A stretch of 64,000 nt of DNA, from the NCBI RefSeq assembly GCF_001280065.1, contig NZ_LGEA01000047.1, positions 1 to 64,000 on the forward strand. Reading direction: 5' to 3'. The DNA is from Streptomyces sp. NRRL B-1140. Lineage in GTDB: Bacteria; Actinomycetota; Actinomycetes; Streptomycetales; Streptomycetaceae. Positions 8,343 through 15,854 of the stretch are shown piece by piece; the stretch's first letter is position 1, and the number at the start of each line of letters is the position of its first letter. The notes under the pieces are model-generated. The model searched no databases. It was not told where the DNA came from and saw nothing but the letters and a program-made list of their open reading frames with translations. The position numbers and the translations under genes were made by a program.

Positions 8343-8945
8343 TCAGATGGGGGGACAGGGCGTGGCCGGCCGGGTCGACAACCGGGCCCAGACCGTTTTG
8401 CCCGCCGGGGCACCGTTGTCCGCCGGGGCACCGGGGGACCAGCCCCACTCCTCGGACAGGGCGTCGACGATGCACAAGCCCCGGCCGTGCTCCTCCAGGG
8501 CGGCACCGGTCGGCGCGAACACGGGCGGGTGGTCGTCGAGGTCGGAGACGGTGACCAGCAGGTGGCCGGGATCCAGGACGAATCCGAGCCGGATCTCGGG
8601 CACCCCGGGGGCTCTCGGCGCCGCGTGCGTCGCGGCGTTGGCGGCGAGCTCGGTGATGACGAGGGTCGCGTCGTCGCAGCGGTGGTCGAGCGACCAGCCG
8701 TGCAGGGTGTCGCGCGTGAAGGAGCGCACCCGAGCGAACCCCTCCCGGCTGCACTCGACCCGCAGGGCGGCCGAGGCGGACAGGTCGCCCGAGAACTGCG
8801 GCAGCGTCTTCGGGACCGAGGGCGGAACCCCGCACGGCAGGACCGGGAGCGGGTCGGCCGGCACGGTGTGAGCCGCACCGGGTGCGCCTGCGTGTGCCGC
8901 AGCCCCACTCGGCGGCCGGAGCACGTGCTGCGCAGGTGATGACAC
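8343..8945 (-). CDS. RsbW-like HATPase (anti-sigma-type ATP-binding protein)
   Basis: A 200-residue protein with a GHKL ATPase domain at about 65-190. The N-box is ELAANAATHA and the G2 region is EEHGRGLCIVDALSEEWGW. Stand-alone domains of this type are abundant in Streptomyces, often beside XRE/DUF397 genes, and are related to the anti-sigma kinases RsbW/SpoIIAB. GTG 8945 is supported by GGGGAG five bases upstream. The overlapping ATG at 8950 is in another frame. It is transcribed divergently from the DUF397 gene across a 231-bp promoter region and probably cotranscribed with the HEAT-like gene. Partner proteins cannot be read from the sequence. Confidence 0.88.
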   Translation of the reverse strand: MSSPAQHVLRPPSGAAAHAGAPGAAHTVPADPLPVLPCGVPPSVPKTLPQFSGDLSASAALRVECSREGFARVRSFTRDTLHGWSLDHRCDDATLVITELAANAATHAAPRAPGVPEIRLGFVLDPGHLLVTVSDLDDHPPVFAPTGAALEEHGRGLCIVDALSEEWGWSPGAPADNGAPAGKTVWARLSTRPATPCPPI

Positions 8946-9027
8946 GGCATCTCCCCGATGCGACGTCAGGACGCGGCGTCAGCCCGGGGGTTGACGCCGC
9001 AGCTATTATCCACGCTGAAGGCGCCCG

Positions 9028-9041
9028 CGTGCAATTGCACG
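9028..9041. promoter_or_regulatory. Perfect 14-bp palindrome in the DUF397/ATPase divergent promoter
   Basis: CGTGCAATTGCACG is a perfect palindrome, followed by a related half-site AATTGCGTG at 9045-9053. It is AT-rich against its surroundings and lies between two divergent genes of a regulatory locus, which suits an operator. The adjacent XRE protein is the obvious candidate binder. Confidence 0.4.
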
Positions 9042-9176
9042 AGAAATTGCGTGACTATCGCGCCGTCGTGGGTACGCAAGCCGGAGCGAGAGCGGCCGAA
9101 GGGACGCGGCCGCCCTCGGGTGAACAGCCGGGCACACCGTGCGCGGGCGGGGTACGAGAACAGCAAGGAGACTGCG

Positions 9177-9407
9177 GTGCCACCAGTGCAGAACGGAGTG
9201 CAGGCCAGCTCGTTGGACGCCTGCTGGATCAAGAGCCGGCACAGCAACGCCGAGGGCAACTGCGTCGAGGTCGCCCCCCTCGTGGACGGCGGGATCGCCG
9301 TACGCAACTCCCGTGACCCCGACGGCCCCGCCCTGGTCTACACGTCGGCGGAGGTGGCGGCCTTCCTGGCCGGAGCGAAGGACGGCGAGTTCGACCACCT
9401 GCTCTGA
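9177..9407 (+). CDS. DUF397 protein
   Basis: A 76-residue protein matching DUF397 throughout: WIKSRHSNAEGNCVEVAPL, IAVRNSRDPDGPALVYT and EVAAFLAGAKDGEFDHL are diagnostic. GTG 9177 follows AAGGAG with six-base spacing. In Streptomyces, DUF397 proteins are encoded next to XRE/DUF5753 regulators (WhiJ-like and AbaA-like loci) and are thought to act as their partners or antagonists in development and antibiotic control. The XRE gene follows 151 bases downstream, in agreement. Confidence 0.92.
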   Translation: MPPVQNGVQASSLDACWIKSRHSNAEGNCVEVAPLVDGGIAVRNSRDPDGPALVYTSAEVAAFLAGAKDGEFDHLL

Positions 9408-9558
9408 GGGCGGTCTCGCCTCGCGCGCCGTGTCACGCCTCTGAGGAGGAAGCGGAGCCCAACTCCCTGCTTTTGTCGGGCTGCTTGGGTTGATGCGTGA
9501 AGACCTGGTGAAGTGGCATAGTGTAAGTCGCCCTTGTGCCGGTCTGCTGGGAGTCAGG

Positions 9559-10473
9559 ATGTCCGCCGCGTCGCATCGCATCTCCCGTCTGGAACCTTAC
9601 CTGGACAGGTCCGAGCCGGCGCCGACTCTGCTGAAGATGCTGGTCGGTGTACAGCTCGCCGGCTTCCGGGAGGACGCCGGTCTCGCCCAGGACCAGGCGG
9701 CGCGTGCTGCCGGTTTCAGTGCCGCGAAGTTGTCACGCATCGAGTCGGGCAAGGGCCGCCGCCCGCCGACGGAGAGCGATGTCCGCACGCTGCTCGAGCT
9801 GTACGGCACCGACGACTACGAGGTCTCGGTGCTGCTCAAGCTGCTGCAGCGAGCCGGTGAGCCGGGCTGGTGGCAGCGGTACGACAAGCGGCTGATGCCC
9901 GAGTGGTTCGACCGGCTGGTCGGACTGCAGGAGGCCGCCGCCACCATCCGTACCTTCGAGATCCAGTACGTGCCCGGTCTGTTGCAGACTCCCGCCTACA
10001 CCAGGGCCGTGGTGGAACGCGGCCTGCCGAACGCGCCTGCCGGTGAAGTGGAGCGACGCGTCGAACTGCGCACGCACCGGGCCCGGTTGGTGTCGCGAGC
10101 CGACGCCCCGCAGCTGTGGGCGATCATCGACGAGTCCGTGCTGCTGCGCGTCCTCGGCAGCACCGAGGTGATGCGGGAGCAGCTCGCGCACCTCGTGGAC
10201 ATGGCCGAACGCCCCAACGTGACACTGCAGATCGTGCCGCTCAGCGTCACCAACGCCTCGGCACCGGCCATCCCGATCACGTATCTGCGCTTCGGCGGCC
10301 TCGATCTTCCCGACGTGGTGTATCTGGAGCACATCAAGAGCGCGAACTTCCTCGAGGACCGCGACGAGACCGAGGAGTACCGCATCGCGCTGGACCGGCT
10401 CGCGGACGAGGCACTCAAGCCCCGTGACTCGCTGGAGCTGCTGCGGCGGACGATGGAGCAGCGCTACCCCTGA
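9559..10473 (+). CDS. XRE-family regulator with DUF5753 (WhiJ-like)
   Basis: A 304-residue DNA-binding protein. The helix-turn-helix spans about 25-85 (LAGFREDAGLAQDQAARAAGFSAAKLSRIESGKGRRPP). The rest is a DUF5753 sensor domain, recognised by IQYVPGLLQTPAYTRAV and VTLQIVPLSV. ATG 9559 gives the normal family N-terminus; upstream in-frame starts would add about 23 residues unlike the family. It pairs with the DUF397 gene and the divergent HATPase, a set repeated many times in Streptomyces genomes and linked to sporulation timing (WhiJ) and antibiotic production (AbaA). The palindrome at 9028 is a plausible target. Confidence 0.92.
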   Translation: MSAASHRISRLEPYLDRSEPAPTLLKMLVGVQLAGFREDAGLAQDQAARAAGFSAAKLSRIESGKGRRPPTESDVRTLLELYGTDDYEVSVLLKLLQRAGEPGWWQRYDKRLMPEWFDRLVGLQEAAATIRTFEIQYVPGLLQTPAYTRAVVERGLPNAPAGEVERRVELRTHRARLVSRADAPQLWAIIDESVLLRVLGSTEVMREQLAHLVDMAERPNVTLQIVPLSVTNASAPAIPITYLRFGGLDLPDVVYLEHIKSANFLEDRDETEEYRIALDRLADEALKPRDSLELLRRTMEQRYP

Positions 10474-10524
10474 CGCGAGGATGCCCGACGCGGCACGACG
10501 ACCGTCCCGCGCCGGGCACCACGG

Positions 10525-11352
10525 TCAGTTCTTCAGCGGGACCCGCCCGACTCCGCCGAACTCGATCCACTCGTGTGTGAGCTGACGGGGCGCCACTTCG
10601 GTGTCCGGACGCCAGGTCGACACTTCCACGAGCCCGGGCCGGAGAATCTCCAGGCCCTCGAAGTACGTCTCCACGTCCTTCGGTTCCCGCACGCGGCCCC
10701 AGTGGCCCTGGGTCGCCTGGTCCATGAAGTTCGTGACGAAGGCGCGGACTTCGGGATCCTCGCTGACCAGCTGGCACATCACCATGAAGCTGCCCGGCGC
10801 GAGCCGCTCCCGTACGCGACGCGCGACCGCGAGCGGCCCGTCGGTGTCGCTGTCCGGGATGCAGTGGAACACGGAGTTGAAGAGCACGCACACCGGCTCG
10901 TCGAAATCGATGAGCCGCTTGGTGTCCGCGTGGCCGAAGATCAGGTCGGTCTCGCGCATGTCGGCGTGGATGACGGTCGTGCGCTCGTCCTGCTCCAGCA
11001 GCGCACGGCCGTGGACCAGCACCATCGGGTCGTTGTCGACGTAGACCACATGGGTCGTGGGGTCGATGCGCTGGGCGACCTGGTGCACGTTGTCCTGCGT
11101 CGGCAGACCTGACCCGTGGTCCAGGTACTGCCGGATGCCGTACTCCTCGGAGAGGGTCTTCACGACCCGCTGAAGGAAGCGCCGGTTGTTCAGGGCCAGA
11201 CGGCGCGTGCTGGGGACGACCTTGTCGAGTTCCTCGCACGCCGCGCGGTCGGCCGCGTAGTTGTCCTTGCCGCCCAGGTAGTGGTCGTACATGCGCGCTG
11301 CCGTCGGCACGTTCGCGTCGATCTCGGTGGACAGCTGCTTCTCGGAGTGCAT
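10525..11352 (-). CDS. SAM-dependent methyltransferase, Methyltransf_19 (DUF574)
   Basis: A 275-residue enzyme of an actinobacterial family. The signature MYDHYLGGKDNYAADR lies at residues about 21-36. A SAM-binding fold has QYLDHGSGLPTQDNVHQVAQ, with VVYVDNDPMVLVHGRALL as the acidic strand. Other typical segments are HADMRETD and EPVCVLFNSVFHCIPD. ATG 11352 follows GGGGGA. The substrate of this family is not established. These genes often sit near DUF397/XRE loci, as here, convergent with the XRE gene and 51 bases from its stop. Confidence 0.9.
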   Translation of the reverse strand: MHSEKQLSTEIDANVPTAARMYDHYLGGKDNYAADRAACEELDKVVPSTRRLALNNRRFLQRVVKTLSEEYGIRQYLDHGSGLPTQDNVHQVAQRIDPTTHVVYVDNDPMVLVHGRALLEQDERTTVIHADMRETDLIFGHADTKRLIDFDEPVCVLFNSVFHCIPDSDTDGPLAVARRVRERLAPGSFMVMCQLVSEDPEVRAFVTNFMDQATQGHWGRVREPKDVETYFEGLEILRPGLVEVSTWRPDTEVAPRQLTHEWIEFGGVGRVPLKN

Positions 11353-11598
11353 CGTTCCCCCTGCAAGGTGCCGCGCCAACGGACTGGCTGGACAGGAAGT
11401 ACATCCTAGGGAGCGGGAGTTGGGCGGGCCAGCCCACTGGCCGAGGTGCCCACCGATCGAACGACAAGATGATGGACGCCCGCGCTGCCGGCTGTGCGCT
11501 GTGTGGTGATCCGTGCGTTTTGTGTCACACGTGCTCGGGCGGGTACTCGCGGGCCACGGTGTCGTCATCCGTGGGAGTCCTCCGTGGGAGGTGGAACC

Positions 11599-12111
11599 GT
11601 GGACAGCTCGGCCGACCGGATCACCGACGTCTGGGGCGAACGCACGCCCTACGCCCCCGGCACCCGCTGGCCGTCCCGGACCGACACGCATCTCGCGGCG
11701 GGGCTCGGTGAGCGGGACGTGGAGCGGTGGGTGCAGGCCGCCTCGCTGCTGCACTCCAACGGCGACGCGATGGACGTCGCGGTGCGCGAGGGCCGCATCG
11801 TGGGCGTCCGGGGCCGGGCCGCGGACCGGGTGAACCGCGGGCGCCTGGGGCCCAAGGACCTCTACGGCCGGCAGGCCAACGCCTCCCCGGACCGGCTCAC
11901 CAGGCCCCTCGTCCGCGAGGACGGCCTGCTGGTGGAGAGCGACTGGGACACGGCCATGAACCGGATCACGGCCCACATCCTGCACCTGCTGGACGAGCGG
12001 GGCCCGGGCTCGATCGGCTTCTACACGACCGGCCGGCTGTTCCTCGAGGAGTACTACACCCTGGCGGTCCTCGCCCGTGCCGGCATCGGCACCTGGCGCC
12101 GCAGCTCCTGA
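11599..12111 (+). pseudogene. Truncated molybdopterin oxidoreductase (N-terminal remnant)
   Basis: The 170 codons match the N-terminus of a roughly 700-residue molybdopterin-dependent oxidoreductase of the nitrate reductase/formate dehydrogenase type. ERDVERWVQAASLLHSNGDAMDVAVREGRIVGVRGRA, PDRLTRPLVR and TGRLFLEEYYTLAVLARAGIGT are characteristic. Homology stops after GIGT, where the protein ends in WRRSS and TGA at 12109-12111. The rest of the molybdenum-cofactor domains is absent downstream, where GH1 begins. GTG 11599 and its GGGAGG site are intact. It cannot be active; it is a deletion remnant, possibly still translated. Confidence 0.75.
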
Positions 12112-12131
12112 CCGGCGTCTGACCGGGCCGG

Positions 12132-13511
12132 TCACCGCCGCTGTGCGGCGATCATGGACCGGTACCAGTGGTAGCTGTCCTTCGGTGTCCGCCGCTGGGT
12201 GGCGTAGTCCACGCGGACGATCCCGAAGCGCTTGTCGTAACCGAAAGCCCATTCGAAGTTGTCCAGGAGTGACCACACGTAGTAGCCGCGCACCTCCACC
12301 CCGGCGTCCATCGCGGCCCGCAGCGCGGTCAGGTGGTCACGCAGGTAGGCGACCCGGTCGGAGTCGTGGACGGCCCCGTCCGGGCTCATTTCGTCCTCCT
12401 CCGCGGAGCCGTTCTCGGTGATGAGGACGGGTGGCAGGGCCTGGCCGTACCGCTCCCGGAGCCCCACGAGCAGGTCGGTGAACGTGTGGGGCGCGACGGC
12501 CCAGCCCATGGCGGTACGGCGCACGCCGGGCATGGGCACCTCCGCGTACCGGTTGTCGGTCGCGACGCGCCGGGCCGGGTCGCTCTCGCGGAAAGGGGCG
12601 TCGGTCACGACGATCGGCCGGTAGTAGTTGACGCCGAGGAAGTCCAGGGGCTGGGAGACCAGTTCGAGGTCGCCGTCCCGCCGGAAGTCCTGACCGCTGA
12701 TCAGCTCACCCCACGTCTGCTCCTCGGCCGCCGGGTAGCGGCCCGCGAGCAGCGGCTCGGTCCACACCAGGTTGTGCAGGGTGTCCGCACGGGTGACGGC
12801 GGCACGGTCGGCCGGGGTGCCGGTCGCGGGCAGGTGGTGGTCGAGGTTGAGGGTGATACCCACCTCGCGCACCCCGGCCGCCCGGAGCGCCTGTACCGCC
12901 AGGCCGTGCCCGACCAGCAGGTGGTGGGCCGCGGCCAGCGCGCCGCGGCCCTCGCGGGCGCCCGGGGCGTGCCGCCCGACGGAGTACCCGAGGAAGGCAC
13001 TGCACCACGGCTCGTTGAGGGTGATCCAGCGCGGCACACGGTCGCCCAGGTGCTCCGCGACGACGGCCGCGTACTCACCGAGCCGCTCGGCGGTCTCGCG
13101 CACCCGCCAGCCGCCGCGGTCCTCCAGCGCCTGCGGAAGGTCCCAGTGGTAGAGGGTGGCGGCCGGCTCGATCCCCGCGTCGAGGAGCTCGTCGGCCAGC
13201 CGTGAGTAGAAGTCCAGCCCCTTGCGGTTCACCGGGCCGGACCCGTCCGGCACGATCCGCGGCCAGGCGATCGAGAACCGGTACGAGCCCACGCCCAGCT
13301 CACGCAGCAGCGCCACGTCCTCGGGGTACCGGTGGTAGTGATCACAAGCGACATCACCGGTGTCCCCGTTGGCCACCAGCCCCGGCGTGTGGCTGTAGGT
13401 GTCCCAGATGGAAGGCCCGCGTCCGTCCTCCTGCACCGCCCCCTCGATCTGATACGAGGCGGTCGCGGCCCCGAACACGAAGCCGGGCGGAAAACTCGGA
13501 AAGTCGGTCAT
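12132..13511 (-). CDS. GH1 beta-glucosidase
   Basis: A 459-residue cytoplasmic glycosidase of normal GH1 length, hydrolysing beta-linked disaccharides such as cellobiose or laminaribiose. It opens FVFGAATASYQIEGA. The acid/base is E167 in TLNEPWC and the nucleophile E366 in ITENGS. The aglycone-side segment WSLLDNFEWAFGYDKRFGIV near the C-terminus is typical. No signal peptide is present. ATG 13511 follows GGAGGG; an in-frame ATG four codons upstream is less well spaced. It is not next to a sugar transporter. Its promoter lacks the TGAGAGCGCTCTCA operator seen upstream of two other genes here. Confidence 0.95.
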   Translation of the reverse strand: MTDFPSFPPGFVFGAATASYQIEGAVQEDGRGPSIWDTYSHTPGLVANGDTGDVACDHYHRYPEDVALLRELGVGSYRFSIAWPRIVPDGSGPVNRKGLDFYSRLADELLDAGIEPAATLYHWDLPQALEDRGGWRVRETAERLGEYAAVVAEHLGDRVPRWITLNEPWCSAFLGYSVGRHAPGAREGRGALAAAHHLLVGHGLAVQALRAAGVREVGITLNLDHHLPATGTPADRAAVTRADTLHNLVWTEPLLAGRYPAAEEQTWGELISGQDFRRDGDLELVSQPLDFLGVNYYRPIVVTDAPFRESDPARRVATDNRYAEVPMPGVRRTAMGWAVAPHTFTDLLVGLRERYGQALPPVLITENGSAEEDEMSPDGAVHDSDRVAYLRDHLTALRAAMDAGVEVRGYYVWSLLDNFEWAFGYDKRFGIVRVDYATQRRTPKDSYHWYRSMIAAQRR

Positions 13512-13651
13512 GCCCTCCACCATGCCCGGGGCCGCGGGCCATCGTGCGGGGAACCGCTAATCTGGACATACGAGAATTCATCGAAAGTCTGAGGGCGTGC
13601 CCCGCAACCGCTGTTCTCACTGGCCCCGGCCGCTTCACCCAGGAGAAACTC

Positions 13652-15334
13652 ATGGGCGACTATTACGACCTCGGCACGTACCGCCGTCCCGTCACCACGT
13701 CCTCTCCCGATGCCCAACTCTGGTTCGACCGGGGCCTGATGTGGACATACGCCTTTCACCACGAGGAAGCCGTCGCCTGTTTCGAAAAGGCGGTCGAGGC
13801 CGACCCGGACTGTGCCATGGCCTATTGGGGTATCGCCTACGCGCTCGGCCCGAACTACAACAAGCCCTGGGAATTCTTCGACGGTGAGGAACTGGCGTAC
13901 ACCGTCGACCGCACTCACACCGCCGTGGAAAGGGCCCATGAGAAGGCCGCCCGCGCCACCCCGGTCGAGCGGGCCCTCATCGGCGCACTGCGGGCGCGCT
14001 ATCCGCAGTCGCAGGCCGTCGAGGACTGCTCGGTGTGGAACGAGCCGTACGCGGACGCCATGCGCGTCGTCTACGAACTGGCCCCCGGCGACCCGGACAT
14101 CGCCACCTTGCACGCCGACGCCGCGATGAACCTCACCCCGTGGCAGCTGTGGGACCTCAGGACGGGCCGGCCGGCCGAGGGTGCCCGGACCACCGAGGCC
14201 AGGGCGGTGCTGGAAGGAGCCCTCGCCACCGAGGCCGGCTTCCGGCATCCCGGCGTCCTGCACCTGTACATCCACCTGATGGAGATGTCCCCGGCACCGG
14301 AGCAGGCCCTCACCGTCGCCGACCGCCTGCGCACACTCGTGCCCGACGCCGGGCACCTGCTCCACATGCCCTCACACCTGGACGTCCTGTGCGGCGACTA
14401 TCGCCAGGTGGTCTCGGCCAACAGCGACGCGATCGCCGCCGACGAGAAGTACCACCGGCAGGCCGGCGCGATGAACTTCTACACCCTCTACCGTGCGCAC
14501 AACCACCACTTCAAGATCTACGGCGCGATGTTCCTCGGCCAGGCGCGGGTGGCCCTCGACAGCGCCGCACAGCTGGAAGCCGCCATTCCCGAAGAGCTGC
14601 TCCGTGTCCCGAGCCCGCCGATGGCCGACTGGCTGGAGGGGTTCCTGGCCATGCGTGTCCACGTCCTGATCCGCTTCGGCCGCTGGACCGAGATCCTGGA
14701 GCTGCCCGCCCCCGCCGACCCGGAGCTCTACGCGACGACCGTGGCCATGCGGCACTACGCCCGGGGCGTCGCCCTCTCCGCCACCGGTGAGACCGACCGG
14801 GCGGAGAACGAACGCGAACTCTTCCGCGAGGCGGTGAACCGGGTGCCCGAGACCCGGATGCTGTTCAACAACACCTGCCACGACATCCTCGCCATCGCCT
14901 CCGCCATGCTGGACGGTGAACTCGCCTACCGCAGGGGCGAGTACGACCTCGCCTTCGCCGCCCTGGAGCGCTCCATCCACCTGGACGACAACCTGCCCTA
15001 CGACGAGCCCTGGGGCTGGATGCAGCCCACCCGCCACGCCTACGGCGCACTGTTGCTGGAACAGGGCCGCGTGGCGGAGGCGGAGGCGGTCTACCGTGCC
15101 GACCTCGGACTCGACGACACCCTGCCCCGCCCCCTGCAGCACCCGGGCAACGTCTGGGCCCTGCACGGTTTCCACGAGTGTCTGCTGCGCCGTGGCAAGA
15201 CCGGCGAGGCGGCCCTGGTGGCCCACCAGCTCAAGCTCGCGAGCGCGCTGGCGGACGTCCCCATCCAGGCGTCCTGCTTCTGCCGCCTCGACACCGCCCC
15301 CGGTCCCCAGGAGGCCGACGGGTGCTGCCACTGA
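13652..15334 (+). CDS. Large TPR-repeat protein, function unknown
   Basis: A 560-residue soluble protein built of tetratricopeptide-type helical repeats. Clear units include EEAVACFEKAVEADPDCAMA near residue 40, GELAYRRGEYDLAFAALER near 425 and LEQGRVAEAEAVYRADL near 470. Conserved aromatic and His-rich stretches (LHLYIHLMEMS, HLLHMPSHLDVLCGDYR, YRAHNHHFKIYGAMFLGQ) suggest a defined pocket rather than a simple scaffold. The C-terminus is Cys-rich (ASCFCRLD and DGCCH), which could bind metal or form disulfides. ATG 13652 follows AGGAG. Homologous long TPR proteins occur widely in bacteria without known function. Confidence 0.85.
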   Translation: MGDYYDLGTYRRPVTTSSPDAQLWFDRGLMWTYAFHHEEAVACFEKAVEADPDCAMAYWGIAYALGPNYNKPWEFFDGEELAYTVDRTHTAVERAHEKAARATPVERALIGALRARYPQSQAVEDCSVWNEPYADAMRVVYELAPGDPDIATLHADAAMNLTPWQLWDLRTGRPAEGARTTEARAVLEGALATEAGFRHPGVLHLYIHLMEMSPAPEQALTVADRLRTLVPDAGHLLHMPSHLDVLCGDYRQVVSANSDAIAADEKYHRQAGAMNFYTLYRAHNHHFKIYGAMFLGQARVALDSAAQLEAAIPEELLRVPSPPMADWLEGFLAMRVHVLIRFGRWTEILELPAPADPELYATTVAMRHYARGVALSATGETDRAENERELFREAVNRVPETRMLFNNTCHDILAIASAMLDGELAYRRGEYDLAFAALERSIHLDDNLPYDEPWGWMQPTRHAYGALLLEQGRVAEAEAVYRADLGLDDTLPRPLQHPGNVWALHGFHECLLRRGKTGEAALVAHQLKLASALADVPIQASCFCRLDTAPGPQEADGCCH

Positions 15335-15444
15335 TCCGGGGAGCGGCTCTCACGGCCTACGACCCCGTCGCACGTTTGAGCTGCCGCTTCGCGGTCACTC
15401 GGTGCGGTGACCCCGTAGTCGGACACGACGTGGAGTGAACGAAC

Positions 15445-15618
15445 GTGGCTGGAGACCAGAAGGGCAAGGCGAAGGCCGAGCAGGCCAAGGGCAAGGCCAA
15501 GGAGACGGTCGGCCGTGCGGTGGGCAACGAGCGGCTGACCGCCGAGGGCAAGGCCGAGCAGTCGAAGGGCGACGCCCGGCAGGCCAAGGAGAAGACCAAG
15601 GACGTCTTCAAGCACTGA
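15445..15618 (+). CDS. CsbD-family general stress protein
   Basis: A 57-residue, highly charged Lys/Ala/Glu-rich protein with the CsbD pattern: KGKAKAEQAKGKAKETVG, then ERLTAEGKAEQSKGDARQAK and a KDVFKH end. CsbD proteins are small soluble stress proteins, sigma-B dependent in Bacillus, of unknown molecular role. GTG 15445 has GGAG nine bases upstream. A strong hairpin follows directly, so it is a monocistronic gene. The many SpoIIE/HATPase regulators in this window make a sigma-B-type regulon plausible. Confidence 0.85.
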   Translation: MAGDQKGKAKAEQAKGKAKETVGRAVGNERLTAEGKAEQSKGDARQAKEKTKDVFKH

Positions 15619-15630
15619 GGTCACACGGCG

Positions 15631-15660
15631 GTGCCGCGTCCCCGAGGCGGGACGCGGCGC
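15631..15660 (+). terminator. Hairpin terminator after csbD-like gene
   Basis: GCCGCGTCCC (15633-15642) pairs perfectly with GGGACGCGGC (15649-15658) around loop CGAGGC, extended by two further pairs. It begins 13 bases after the stop. Confidence 0.8.
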
Positions 15661-15668
15661 CCGAGCAT

Positions 15669-15694
15669 GCCGGTCCGCCCCGTGGCGGACCGGC
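15669..15694 (+). terminator. Second hairpin in tandem
   Basis: CCGGTCCGCC (15670-15679) pairs with GGCGGACCGG (15684-15693) across a four-base loop, plus a closing G-C pair. Two strong hairpins within 65 bases isolate the CsbD gene from the GH30 gene. Confidence 0.6.
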
Positions 15695-15773
15695 TGCGTG
15701 GCCGGCCGTCGGCCCCTCCCGCGCGCACACGTCGCGCGGCGGCACACCACGGGTCCCCAACTCGCCCCATCTC

Positions 15774-15802
15774 TTGACGTGTTGATTGCCGTCCTAAAAC
15801 AT
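15774..15802 (+). promoter_or_regulatory. Possible promoter of the GH30 gene
   Basis: TTGACG at 15774-15779 is followed after 17 bases by AAACAT. The -35 is good and the -10 poor for the vegetative sigma factor. It lies in an AT-richer stretch 50-80 bases upstream of the start. Confidence 0.3.
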
Positions 15803-15854
15803 TCGGGAAGCTCGATCGACTCTGCGCGGTTGTGTTCGCTCCCGAAGGGAATCC

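Noticed and set aside
11469..11711. A Cys-rich small ORF (CALCGDPCVLCHTC) resembling a zinc ribbon
   Set aside because: It lacks an SD and runs out of frame into the molybdopterin remnant with Arg-rich composition; the CxxC pattern is probably chance.
15335..15444. A sigma-B promoter upstream of the CsbD gene
   Set aside because: GTTT-N15-GGTCAC is present, but only four of six -10 bases fit the consensus, too weak to report as a feature.
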